Source: NORP309 sp964352735 | GTDB lineage: Bacteria > Pseudomonadota > Gammaproteobacteria > Xanthomonadales > Marinicellaceae | NCBI GenBank assembly: GCA_964352735.1 | Contig: CAYGTC010000001.1 | Location: 149,548 to 213,547, forward strand | Direction: 5' to 3' | Length of the DNA: 64,000 nt | Shown here: piece by piece, positions 18,663-27,523 of the stretch | Layout: each line of letters begins with the position of its first letter | Numbering within the stretch: the stretch's first letter is position 1 | Translations under genes and position numbers: made by a program | Notes under the pieces: generated by a model | What the model was told of the DNA's origin: nothing | The model's input: only the letters and a program-made list of their open reading frames with translations | Database searches by the model: none

Positions 18663-19463
18663 ATGCAAGTCGAAATTAATAATCAGGAATCTATTCTATT
18701 GCCTTTGCTGGGACATGTGATCTTTGGCACGGATGAAGAATGTGATGTGATGTTACAAAACATAACAGATACCCCAAAAAAAATCTGCTCAATTATTTAT
18801 GATAAAACAGCCTGTATCCTTGAAGTATTTAACTTTCATGAAGTGTTCGTCAACAACAAATCAGTGGTTGAGTTAGCGATTTTACATCCAGGTGATACCG
18901 TTCATATTGCAGGTCAACAATTAAAAATAATCAATGAAAATGCTTTACCAAGAAACTGCACTAACTCATTTAAATTAATCAATAATAACACCCAGCAAGA
19001 TGAATTGATCACATCAGTTTCAGGGCTGAGAAGTTTCAATAGTGACTCCAATGGACAACTGTCAATTATTGGAAGTCAAAACAGTTTCACACATAAACTT
19101 CAACACGAAAATGACATTAAATTCTCGGTATCGTACGTAAAAAAAGAATTAACATTATTGTGTCAAAAAGGAAGTCATGTTTACATCAATGGCAATAAAG
19201 CCAATTATGCCATTTTAAAAAATGGCGATTACATTTCTACCGACTATGCCAAATATTGTGTAGAATCTCCTGGCACTTCTGCATTTTCCAAATACAGCCC
19301 TTCTCACCCAAGGAATATTCAACTGACAGAAGAATACCTAAACAAAAATAACCAAGATTCTAAAAGCCCCACCACAAAGCACAACAATAAACTGTGGTGG
19401 ATGACCCTGATTGGTTCAAGCGTAATAATAATGACAATTTTATTCGTCATAAGAAACTGGTAA
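18663..19463 (+). CDS. Membrane-anchored protein with two FHA-like domains
   Basis: About 266 residues. Residues about 1-85 follow the FHA pattern loosely: VIFGTDEECDVML in place of the GR...D..L core, then FVNNKSVVELAILHPGDTVH and IAGQQLKI (gD.i.iag..l). A second copy at about 120-210 reads LSIIGSQNSF and VYINGNKANYAILKNGDYI. The canonical Arg and Ser of phosphothreonine-binding FHA domains are not clearly conserved, so binding may differ. A single C-terminal helix (WWMTLIGSSVIIMTILFVIR) anchors it with the domains in the cytoplasm. ATG 18663 has AGGGGA at about 10 bases; an ATG at 18624 is in frame but lacks one. No kinase or secretion genes are nearby. Confidence 0.6.
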   Translation: MQVEINNQESILLPLLGHVIFGTDEECDVMLQNITDTPKKICSIIYDKTACILEVFNFHEVFVNNKSVVELAILHPGDTVHIAGQQLKIINENALPRNCTNSFKLINNNTQQDELITSVSGLRSFNSDSNGQLSIIGSQNSFTHKLQHENDIKFSVSYVKKELTLLCQKGSHVYINGNKANYAILKNGDYISTDYAKYCVESPGTSAFSKYSPSHPRNIQLTEEYLNKNNQDSKSPTTKHNNKLWWMTLIGSSVIIMTILFVIRNW

Positions 19464-19666
19464 TATAATTCATAAAAACTGGTCTAATTCATAAGCAGTC
19501 TCATCTGGTCAATTAAATGGCATAGATAATACCGCATCATTTCACATTATTATCACAATGATTCCTTAAAATGTGATGGGAATTTGACAAAACAACTTAT
19601 CAATTGATGAGTATTATTGAGGCTGTTATACTCACAATTTAAATTTAAAACTGGAATTTTCTTATC

Positions 19667-21769
19667 ATGTTAAATTACTTTTATCGTAAAACTCTTTTGT
19701 TTCTCATTCTGCCTGCAAGTATTGTATTTGCAAATGATGACGACTATTTATGGCTGGAAGACATCGATGGCAAAAAATCTATGCAATGGGTCAAAAAGCA
19801 CAATCAAATCACTAAAGAAAAATTAACCAACAACAAACTCTACTCAGATTTATTCAAGCAGGCCCTGACAGTTTTAGACAGTAAGAGTAGATTACCCGTG
19901 GTCAGTCAAAATGGGGAATGGCTCTATAATTTTTGGCAAAACAAAGAACACCCTCGCGGTGTGTACAGAAAAACCACATTAAAATCCTTCAATGAATCCA
20001 ATCCGCAATGGCAAACTGTTTTAGATATGGATGAATACTCTAAAAAGCATAATCAAAACTATGATTTTCATGGCATGTCTTGTTTACCTCCTGAAGGTAC
20101 AGATTGCCTTGTTTCTTTATCACCTGGCGGAGGAGATGCTGAAGTCATTAGAGAATTTGATCTTGAAAATCACAAATTTATCGATAATGGATTTTATGTT
20201 CCAGTTGCCAAATCGCAAGTATCATGGATAAATAAAGACACCATCTATATTGGCACTGATTTTGGCCCAGGCTCAATGACTGAATCTGGCTATCCAAGAA
20301 TCATCAAAAAATGGAAAAGGGGCACACCATTAAATTCAGCTGAAAAAATTTATGAAGGAAACATTAAATCAACATCAGCCACTGCATTCACATTAGGCAA
20401 AGGCAATGATACCATCGAGATGATTTCTGAAAGAACCAGTTTTTGGTCGACTAAAAAATATCAGGTCAAAGACGATAAGATTATGCCATTAACCTTACCA
20501 GAAACAGCAATTGTTGTAGGACTTTATAAAAAGAAAATGGTTATTGAGTTAAAAGATGATTGGCAGTTTAAAGGGAACAATTTTATACAAGGTGAAATTC
20601 TACTGGCAGACATTGAATTATTGAGAGGTGAAAAAGGCACAATTGAGAGTGTCATCAAACCCAAAAAGAAAGCCATAATTGAAAACATTTCCACCACTGA
20701 ACAGGGCTTATTGATCACAATATTAGAAGATGTCAAAGCCCGATTATACCGTTATCAGAAAAAGAAAAACGGTCGTTGGAAGATCAAAAAAATACCATTT
20801 CCTGACAACGGCTCATTAACAGTTACCAGTGTTGATGATAATACTGGCAATTTTTTTGTGCAATATGAATCTTTTATCACCCCACCAAGTTTATATCATG
20901 TCTCAAGTAAAGAGCTTAAACCTAAATTATTAAAACAACAAGCTGAAAGCTTTGATGGTTCTCAAATGAAAGTTGAGCAATTTTTCGCCACTTCAGTTGA
21001 TGGTACATCTGTACCCTACTTTGTTGTGATGAAAAAAAACACACAATTTAATGGTAAAAACCCAACCCATATTTTTTCCTATGGGGGATTCAGAAATTCA
21101 TTAACACCATCTTATTCTGGCAGTTATGAGGCACTTTCTGGAGCCTATGGTAAATTATGGTTAGAGCGTGGCGGTGTCTTTGTGTTGGCAAACATCAGAG
21201 GCGGCGGTGAATATGGCCCACAATGGCATCAAGCGGCATTATTTAAAAACCGTCATAAAGCTTATGAAGACTTTGAGTCAGTGGCTAAAAACTTGATCAA
21301 AAGAAATATCACCTCTCCAAAACACCTAGGTATTGAAGGGCGTTCAAATGGAGGACTATTGGTTACAGCCACCATGACCAGACACCCAGAATTATATTCA
21401 GCAGTCATTTGTGGAGCCCCATTAATTGACATGAAAAGATACAACAAACTTTTGGCTGGAGCCAGTTGGGTCGGTGAATATGGCAACCCAGATGATCCAG
21501 ATATGTGGGAGTACATCAAAACTTATTCTCCCTATCAAAATGTCAAAAAAGATAACACTTATCCTTCGATACTTTTTTATACTTCAACCAGAGATGATCG
21601 GGTTCACCCTGGGCATGCCAGAAAAATGGCTGCCAAAATGAAAGCCTTTAATCATCGCGTTGAATATTATGAGAACATTGAAGGTGGTCATCATGGTTTC
21701 AGCACTAATGAACAGTTGGCACACAGATTAGCTCTTTCTTACACACATTTATGGAGTCATTTACAATGA
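19667..21769 (+). CDS. Exported prolyl oligopeptidase family serine peptidase (S9)
   Basis: 700 residues with an N-terminal signal peptide (FLILPASIVFA), so periplasmic. The N-terminal half is the seven-bladed propeller that gates the active site; the C-terminal third is the alpha/beta-hydrolase. The catalytic triad is visible: nucleophile in GIEGRSNGGLLVTATMTRHP, Asp in YTSTRDDRVHPGHARKM, and His in NIEGGHHGFSTNEQLA. The oxyanion-side motif GGGEYGPQWHQAAL is also typical. It hydrolyses post-proline bonds of short peptides. Its TGA overlaps the ATG of the peroxiredoxin gene. Confidence 0.95.
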   Translation: MLNYFYRKTLLFLILPASIVFANDDDYLWLEDIDGKKSMQWVKKHNQITKEKLTNNKLYSDLFKQALTVLDSKSRLPVVSQNGEWLYNFWQNKEHPRGVYRKTTLKSFNESNPQWQTVLDMDEYSKKHNQNYDFHGMSCLPPEGTDCLVSLSPGGGDAEVIREFDLENHKFIDNGFYVPVAKSQVSWINKDTIYIGTDFGPGSMTESGYPRIIKKWKRGTPLNSAEKIYEGNIKSTSATAFTLGKGNDTIEMISERTSFWSTKKYQVKDDKIMPLTLPETAIVVGLYKKKMVIELKDDWQFKGNNFIQGEILLADIELLRGEKGTIESVIKPKKKAIIENISTTEQGLLITILEDVKARLYRYQKKKNGRWKIKKIPFPDNGSLTVTSVDDNTGNFFVQYESFITPPSLYHVSSKELKPKLLKQQAESFDGSQMKVEQFFATSVDGTSVPYFVVMKKNTQFNGKNPTHIFSYGGFRNSLTPSYSGSYEALSGAYGKLWLERGGVFVLANIRGGGEYGPQWHQAALFKNRHKAYEDFESVAKNLIKRNITSPKHLGIEGRSNGGLLVTATMTRHPELYSAVICGAPLIDMKRYNKLLAGASWVGEYGNPDDPDMWEYIKTYSPYQNVKKDNTYPSILFYTSTRDDRVHPGHARKMAAKMKAFNHRVEYYENIEGGHHGFSTNEQLAHRLALSYTHLWSHLQ

Positions 21770-22293
21770 AAAAAACAATCATTTTACTTGCTTTTTTAAC
21801 CAGCTTTTACTCACTGGCTAGCGACAATTGGGAAGGTAAATCTGCCCCGAATTTTGATCTGCCAGATCAACACGGAGAATTTCATTCTTTAAAAGACTAT
21901 AAAGACAAATGGGTTGTGCTGTATTTTTATCCCAAAGACGACACACCAGGTTGTACCACAGAAGCAAAAAATTTCTCTTCAGACTATGCCACCATACAAA
22001 ATATGGGCGCTGTCTTATTAGGATCATCGCTTGATGACATTGAGTCACACAAAGCGTTTGCTGAAAAGTACAACATTCCCTATACTTTGTTAGCAGATAA
22101 AGATGAAGTCATGGCCTCAGCATACAATGTGGTGAAAAGAATACCATTGATGCATTATGCCAAAAGACAAACATTTATCATAAATCCGCAAGGCATTGTT
22201 GCGAAATTTTACGAAGATGTGTCCCCAAGTGATCACTCTAAAGAAGTCATTACTGATCTTAAAACATTACAAAAACAATACAATAAAAGTTAA
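21766..22293 (+). CDS. Exported Bcp/PrxQ-type peroxiredoxin
   Basis: 175 residues from ATG 21766, which overlaps the S9 peptidase stop as ATGA, so expression is coupled. The start gives a signal peptide (MKKTIILLAFLTSFYSLAS) before the mature ENWEGK-like start, unlike the usual cytoplasmic Bcp. The peroxidatic Cys is in YPKDDTPGCTTEAKNF; the second Cys found five residues later in many Bcp proteins is replaced by Lys, giving a 1-Cys form. The thioredoxin-fold motif IPYTLLADKDEVMASAYNV is present. It reduces hydroperoxides, here probably in the periplasm. The reductant is unknown. Confidence 0.9.
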   Translation: MKKTIILLAFLTSFYSLASDNWEGKSAPNFDLPDQHGEFHSLKDYKDKWVVLYFYPKDDTPGCTTEAKNFSSDYATIQNMGAVLLGSSLDDIESHKAFAEKYNIPYTLLADKDEVMASAYNVVKRIPLMHYAKRQTFIINPQGIVAKFYEDVSPSDHSKEVITDLKTLQKQYNKS

Positions 22294-22306
22294 TATTTGC
22301 AAAGAC

Positions 22307-22336
22307 ACCATGGGTGGTATTTCTACCACTCATGGT
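22307..22336. promoter_or_regulatory. Long hairpin between convergent stop codons
   Basis: ACCATGGGTGGTA (22307-22319) pairs with TACCACTCATGGT (22324-22336), 13 pairs including one G-U, around a TTTC tetraloop. It is 13 bp after the peroxiredoxin stop and three bp after the end of the opposing gene. There is no T-tract on the plus strand, so it may protect mRNA ends or work as a Rho-linked terminator. Confidence 0.6.
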
Positions 22337-22339
22337 CAA

Positions 22340-22822
22340 TCAAATCATATCGACAAATTGAGCGATTGGGAATTTTTCTGTGATTTTCATGATCAATTGA
22401 CCATTGTTATAAACATAATACTGTCTACTTAATAAACGTTTACCTTTCTCATAACCGACGCACGACAAACCTTTGGAAAACTCTTCATTCATACACACCA
22501 ATTCTTTAAATGTCTCCATTCTATACTGGGTCCATAAAGTACCAATCGGGATATTTTTGGTGGTCAAATCTCTCACAAAATTTACAGGCAAATGATCCAG
22601 AAAAATTTGTGATTGTGCATACATCCAATTTATCTGGCTTTTCTCACCTTGTAAAAAAATTCGTCTATGAAGCACCTTCAGATCATTTATTTCATCGACC
22701 TTTTCCGATAACTTTTTGACCACAATGGGCTCATTGGTGAGTACTTTTATGAGATCAGTAACAGTGCCATCTGTTTGCATCAACAACTGTAAAGCAAAAG
22801 GGTGATTTTTTAATTCTGTCAT
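22340..22822 (-). CDS. Chorismate-lyase-like (UbiC/DUF98 fold) protein
   Basis: About 160 residues from ATG 22822. The pattern MQTDGTVTDLIKVLTNEP, RRIFLQGEKSQINWMYAQSQ, and DLTTKNIPIGTLWTQYRMET follows the chorismate pyruvate-lyase family (release of pyruvate from chorismate to 4-hydroxybenzoate, or the DUF98 relatives of unproven activity). RR at the start of the second motif and the later Glu in RMETFKEL are candidates for family ligand residues. A TTG at 22858 is in frame but inside the upstream gene and lacks a ribosome-binding site. It is the last gene of the MATE-patatin operon; the other genes do not point to ubiquinone synthesis. Confidence 0.6.
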   Translation of the reverse strand: MTELKNHPFALQLLMQTDGTVTDLIKVLTNEPIVVKKLSEKVDEINDLKVLHRRIFLQGEKSQINWMYAQSQIFLDHLPVNFVRDLTTKNIPIGTLWTQYRMETFKELVCMNEEFSKGLSCVGYEKGKRLLSRQYYVYNNGQLIMKITEKFPIAQFVDMI

Positions 22823-22841
22823 TATGAATTGAGTTAACCGA

Positions 22842-25058
22842 TTAAAAACCTGTTCCAAGTCTTAAATAAAACCTGAAATCGCCACCATCAGAATAACCAC
22901 TGCCTAAAAATATTACCGTATTAACCACATCCAAAGAAATGCCTGCTGAATAACCATAAATCATATCTTCAAGAGTGATATGCCTTTGCCATACATTTCC
23001 ATAATGGCCTTTGACTAAAATTTTCGGAGAGCCGAATATTGGTAATTTAATGTTGGTTAATTCTGTAAAAGCTCCTAATTCCATTACAAAAGCATTCAAC
23101 CCCAATAATGAATGCTGCGGATAACCGGCAAAATTCTCTAAACCACCATATGCCACATGAATTTCACCATCCTCAGCATTATGAACAAAATCTCCTTGTA
23201 AACCCAAATGAAAAGCGGTATTTTCTGAAACAGGAAAACGATGATTATAATCAAAGCTTAACCATTGCACTTTATCAAATAAAGAAAGCTCAGCATTTAA
23301 GTCTACCCCAGTTCGAGATAATTTGGCTTTTTCCAAGGTATCAAACCCATACCGCGTTCGCAAGCCAACAGTTCTATCTATGGCTGGTTGAAAAGTAGCG
23401 TCATTGATAACACCAACAACATTCTGATCCATCACCCAAAGTCCAGATCGAAATTCACTGTTCTCATTAATATTGACACCCCAATCAATACCAAAAGCAA
23501 AATCTTTGATGTCATATTCACCAGTAGGGTCAAGATCAAATTCAGGGCCAATTTTATCTCCAATTCTACGAGGATCAAAAATATCACCATAAAAACGGCG
23601 ACTGTCTTTAGATAAATTCAAATTAGCACTGAGAAAATACTTATCAATAAAATCAATGGGTTGATTCAATTCAGAACGCCACTGTAAAACACTACCTACG
23701 CTGATATCATTGATCCATTCTCCGCCTTTTGAATTGATATTATAACGATGGTGCCTTGCCAATAATGAAATTCTAGTATTGGAATCAAAGTCATCAGCAA
23801 CTTTTAAACCAAATTTTAAGTAATCTGGTCCCCAATTCTTTTCCTCAATGGTAAATTCTATTCCTTCTTGGTTTTTATCATTAGCAACGACTCTATATGT
23901 TACCGTTAAGATATCATTATCAACAGCCAGTTCATCGGCCAAATCTTGAATCTCTGAGACAACAAAGGGTTTATCCAAAATATGTTTACTTTTATTAACC
24001 AACCGTTCTTTTGAGGTTCTTTTATTTCCATTAAAGCTGACAAATTCAATAACTTTTGGAATTTCTTGCATCAAAACATTGCGCGAATAGAGCGTCGTTA
24101 AATAATCAGGTTCACTCAATTGCAGGTGATCAAGCACCAAAGATTTTTTTTCAACACTTTCAATACCAGCCTTAATGAATTCAGCATGCTTATCAAAATC
24201 TGTGGCAGTGAGCTCGTCTAATTCAGGCGCAATAACTATATCTGCTAGCGTCAAGGATTTTAGAGTATTTTGTATTAACGCAACATCAACACTTTGATAC
24301 GAAACTGAAATGATAGAAGAATTCTGATCAACTTTACTCAAAGGAGAAGAAATATTCACTGCAATGACAATATCAGCTCCCATTTGCTTGACCACATCAA
24401 CAGGTAAATTATTCAGTATGCCGCCATCAGCAAGAAACCGTCCTTGATGATTAATTGGTCCGAAAACCAACGGTACTGCCATAGATGCCCTCATGGCCAT
24501 AGCCAAATCTCCATGATCAATGACATAAGGTTCTGCACTATTCAAGTCAGTGGTAACAGCGCGAAAAGGAATCGGATATTCATCAAAGTTCTGAGTTTTA
24601 ATTGAACCAACAATGCGTTGTAACTCAAGCATTAATTGTTGACCACCAGCGAATCCTTTACTGGTTTTTGTTCCTGATTTAGATAGACCCAACTCAAGAT
24701 CAACAAAATAATTTTTTGCTGCTTGTTTGGCACTGTACTGTTGTTTTTTTCGATCTGTGGTTGGCCTAAAAACCCTGTCCCAATCAACAGAATTCACCAC
24801 CCATTCAAGGTCTTCAGTATTCATGCCAGTGGCATATAAACCACCAACGATACTACCAATTGATGTGCCTGCGATATAATCAACAGGAATTTTTTTCCTT
24901 TCTAAAGCTCGCAAAACACCAATGTGTGCAAGCCCTCTGGCACCACCTCCAGATAAAACCACACCAATTTTTGGACGATTTTTATCATAGGCCAAAACAA
25001 TGCTGGTCATAAATAACATCAAACATAAAAACAGCAGTTTCTTTGTTATTTTTCTCAT
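22842..25058 (-). CDS. Patatin-like phospholipase with outer-membrane barrel (type Vd-like)
   Basis: 738 residues from ATG 25058, which overlaps the upstream MATE stop codon as ATGA. Signal peptide (LLFLCLMLFMTSIVLA), then the patatin domain with the oxyanion GGGARGLAHIG, nucleophile GTSIGS and the Asp of LADGGILNNLP. A POTRA-like segment (about 330-400) and a C-terminal 16-strand barrel ending in RFYLRLGTGF follow. This is the PlpD/RssA-type layout in which a lipase passenger is joined to its own translocating barrel. It would be a surface or periplasmic phospholipase A. An upstream ATG at 25106 lies inside the MATE gene and is not used. Confidence 0.92.
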   Translation of the reverse strand: MRKITKKLLFLCLMLFMTSIVLAYDKNRPKIGVVLSGGGARGLAHIGVLRALERKKIPVDYIAGTSIGSIVGGLYATGMNTEDLEWVVNSVDWDRVFRPTTDRKKQQYSAKQAAKNYFVDLELGLSKSGTKTSKGFAGGQQLMLELQRIVGSIKTQNFDEYPIPFRAVTTDLNSAEPYVIDHGDLAMAMRASMAVPLVFGPINHQGRFLADGGILNNLPVDVVKQMGADIVIAVNISSPLSKVDQNSSIISVSYQSVDVALIQNTLKSLTLADIVIAPELDELTATDFDKHAEFIKAGIESVEKKSLVLDHLQLSEPDYLTTLYSRNVLMQEIPKVIEFVSFNGNKRTSKERLVNKSKHILDKPFVVSEIQDLADELAVDNDILTVTYRVVANDKNQEGIEFTIEEKNWGPDYLKFGLKVADDFDSNTRISLLARHHRYNINSKGGEWINDISVGSVLQWRSELNQPIDFIDKYFLSANLNLSKDSRRFYGDIFDPRRIGDKIGPEFDLDPTGEYDIKDFAFGIDWGVNINENSEFRSGLWVMDQNVVGVINDATFQPAIDRTVGLRTRYGFDTLEKAKLSRTGVDLNAELSLFDKVQWLSFDYNHRFPVSENTAFHLGLQGDFVHNAEDGEIHVAYGGLENFAGYPQHSLLGLNAFVMELGAFTELTNIKLPIFGSPKILVKGHYGNVWQRHITLEDMIYGYSAGISLDVVNTVIFLGSGYSDGGDFRFYLRLGTGF

Positions 25059-26401
25059 TTTTTTTCTGTGATTATATGTAATGATTTTTCCCACAAATTG
25101 AACCAATTTCTATAATAAAAATGTATGACGATCGATCTGATAACAAAAAAACACAAAAATGCAAACCACAGTCCATGATTATTCGATGCGCCTAATACAT
25201 ACCACAAAGGAATATAACAAAAAAACGTTGCTATCACCATAGAATTTCTCATTATTTTTGCTTCTGTCGTGGCTACAAATAAACCATCATAAACAAAACT
25301 TGGCATTGCAATCAATGGCAATACAACCAACCACGATAGATAGACTTCAGCATAAGCTCTAACTGACTGCAATGACGTTAATGCATGGATCAAACTGACC
25401 CCATAAAACCAGTACATTAAGCTAAAAATTAATGCCACAAATAATGAAATGATAAAAACATCTCGCAAAAGCACTTTTAGACGTGTACTATTTTTTGCTC
25501 CATATGCTTGTCCACACAATGATTCAACGGCGTGTGCAAAGCCATCCAAAGCATAGGACATGATATAAAAGAAATTCAATAACACCGCATTTGCGGCCAA
25601 TGGTAGCTCTCCTAACTTCGCACTGCCCTTAGTCATCAGTGTAAAAACTGTCATCAGGCATAAAGTACGGATAAAAATATCACGATTAAGAGTGAAAAGT
25701 GCTCGGACCTCTTCATTCAAGCGCAAACATTTTTTTAATTTTTCAGGAAAACGAAAATTACTGCTGTAAAGATAAAAAATGGCGACCATTAATGCCAAAT
25801 ATTCCGAAATTAGAGAACCATAAGCAACTCCTTCAACATGCCAGTGAAGCTTCATAACAAAAATATAATCCAAAATCATATTGCCCACTTGATTCACCAA
25901 CATGATATATAAAACCACTTTTGGTCTTTGAATGGCTAAAAAATAACCCAGTAAAACGTAAATGGCCAATGTAGCTGGCGATGAAAATATTCGTATAGAA
26001 AAATATTGCAAAGCCATATCAGCAACCTCCCCTCCTTCTGAAGCAATGCCTACAGCAAAAGGGCCAATCCATTGATGAAATAATAGCAAGCATATTGCCA
26101 AAACAGTCGCTAAAAACAGTGCCTGAAACAATTGTTGGTTAATCTTAGATTGATTGGACAAACCGTAAGATTGCGCAATGAGGCCTGTTGTGCTCATTTT
26201 TAAGAATCCAAAACCCCAAAACAGGACATTAAAAACCGTCGTACCGATATTAATGGCAGCCAAATATTTTGCTGAGGACAAATGTCCCAAAATTGCTGTA
26301 TCAACCACACCTAACATCGGCACACTGAGTGCAGATAAAATCATTGGTAAAGCGATGGAAAAGATGGCTTTATAAGATGAGAGCGTTTTTATTTGTGTCA
26401 T
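25055..26401 (-). CDS. MATE family efflux transporter (DinF-like)
   Basis: 448 residues with about 12 hydrophobic segments. The N-terminal IALPMILSALSVPMLGVVDT and GHLSSAKYLAAINIGTTVFN match the first MATE/DinF helices, and the second half begins ANAVLLNFFYIMSYALDGFA, consistent with the internal two-fold repeat. MATE proteins export drugs or metabolites with H+ or Na+ antiport. It is the first gene of a three-gene operon (MATE, patatin, chorismate-lyase-like), with a four-base overlap to the patatin gene. Divergent from the DUF2333 gene 74 bp away. Confidence 0.92.
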   Translation of the reverse strand: MTQIKTLSSYKAIFSIALPMILSALSVPMLGVVDTAILGHLSSAKYLAAINIGTTVFNVLFWGFGFLKMSTTGLIAQSYGLSNQSKINQQLFQALFLATVLAICLLLFHQWIGPFAVGIASEGGEVADMALQYFSIRIFSSPATLAIYVLLGYFLAIQRPKVVLYIMLVNQVGNMILDYIFVMKLHWHVEGVAYGSLISEYLALMVAIFYLYSSNFRFPEKLKKCLRLNEEVRALFTLNRDIFIRTLCLMTVFTLMTKGSAKLGELPLAANAVLLNFFYIMSYALDGFAHAVESLCGQAYGAKNSTRLKVLLRDVFIISLFVALIFSLMYWFYGVSLIHALTSLQSVRAYAEVYLSWLVVLPLIAMPSFVYDGLFVATTEAKIMRNSMVIATFFCYIPLWYVLGASNNHGLWFAFLCFFVIRSIVIHFYYRNWFNLWEKSLHIITEKK

Positions 26402-26475
26402 ACTGACTTATAGCACATGATATTAAAATAGACCTTTGTTAGAATATAAAATATCTAAATTTTAATCAGTTAATC

Positions 26476-27501
26476 ATGACAGATAAACGTTATCCTGTAA
26501 ACAAAATCAGCAAGAATTTCAAGAATCTAAAATCCCTAAAATGGTTTTTATTGGCATTTGTTCTCATCAATATTGTTCTCATGCTTTACTATGATCGAGA
26601 GCCCGATTTATTTGATGTCAAAAAAGCGGCACAACAACATGCTAACAAACATAAACACCGATTAGTCACTGGCTTCACCACTACTGCAACATTATTAGAA
26701 GTTGCCAATGTTTTATTACATAAAAGCGGAGGGTATCTCAGCAACGATAAAATGCCTCCTTCAGTATTTATGGACAATATACCCAATTGGGAATATGGTG
26801 TTTTAATACAAATCAGAGATTTAGCACGAGTGTTAAGAAATGACTTCAGCCGCTCTCAAAGTCAATCACTTGAAGACGAAGACTTAAAGAAATCTGATCC
26901 AAATTTTCATTTCCATCATGATTCATGGATATTACCGAAAACCGAAACACAATACCAAAAAGCCATTGATGACATGCACAACTACCTCACTCGCTTGAGT
27001 GATGAAGATGATTCTGATGCACGTTTTTATGCACGTGCAGACAACTTGGTAACATGGTTGAACTTGGTTGAGAAGAGATTAGGAGGTTTATCTCAAAAAC
27101 TCAGTGCCAGTGTTGCTAAACAACGGTTAAATACAGATTTGAGTGGTGACAGTGCAGCTACTCAGTCCACTCAGAGACCCAGCGAATTAAAAGTTAAAAC
27201 CAGTTGGTTCAAGATTGATGATAATTTTTATGAAGCACGTGGCTCAACTTGGGCATTGATTCAATTCCTTAGGGCAATGGAAATTGATTTTGCACCAGTA
27301 CTTGAAAAGAAAAATGCCATGGCCAGTTTACAACAAATTATCAGAGAACTGGAGTCATCCCAAGAGGCAATATGGACACCTATGATTTTAAATGGGTCTG
27401 GTTTTGGTTTTTTTGCCAATCACTCATTAGTCATGGCCTCCTATATTTCAAGAGCCAATGCCGGCATTATTGACCTACGACAATTATTGGAAAACGGATA
27501 G
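26476..27501 (+). CDS. DUF2333 family inner-membrane protein
   Basis: 341 residues matching DUF2333, a gammaproteobacterial family of unknown function. One N-terminal helix (WFLLAFVLINIVLMLYY), then a helical soluble domain with the family segments GFTTTATLLEVANVLLHKSG, MDNIPNWEYGVLIQIRDLAR, LKVKTSWFKIDDNFYEARGS and TWALIQFLRAMEIDF. The topology suggests the soluble part faces the periplasm. Followed 22 bp later by a subtilase on the same strand. Confidence 0.9.
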   Translation: MTDKRYPVNKISKNFKNLKSLKWFLLAFVLINIVLMLYYDREPDLFDVKKAAQQHANKHKHRLVTGFTTTATLLEVANVLLHKSGGYLSNDKMPPSVFMDNIPNWEYGVLIQIRDLARVLRNDFSRSQSQSLEDEDLKKSDPNFHFHHDSWILPKTETQYQKAIDDMHNYLTRLSDEDDSDARFYARADNLVTWLNLVEKRLGGLSQKLSASVAKQRLNTDLSGDSAATQSTQRPSELKVKTSWFKIDDNFYEARGSTWALIQFLRAMEIDFAPVLEKKNAMASLQQIIRELESSQEAIWTPMILNGSGFGFFANHSLVMASYISRANAGIIDLRQLLENG

Positions 27502-27523
27502 AATTTGTATATAATGATGAGTT

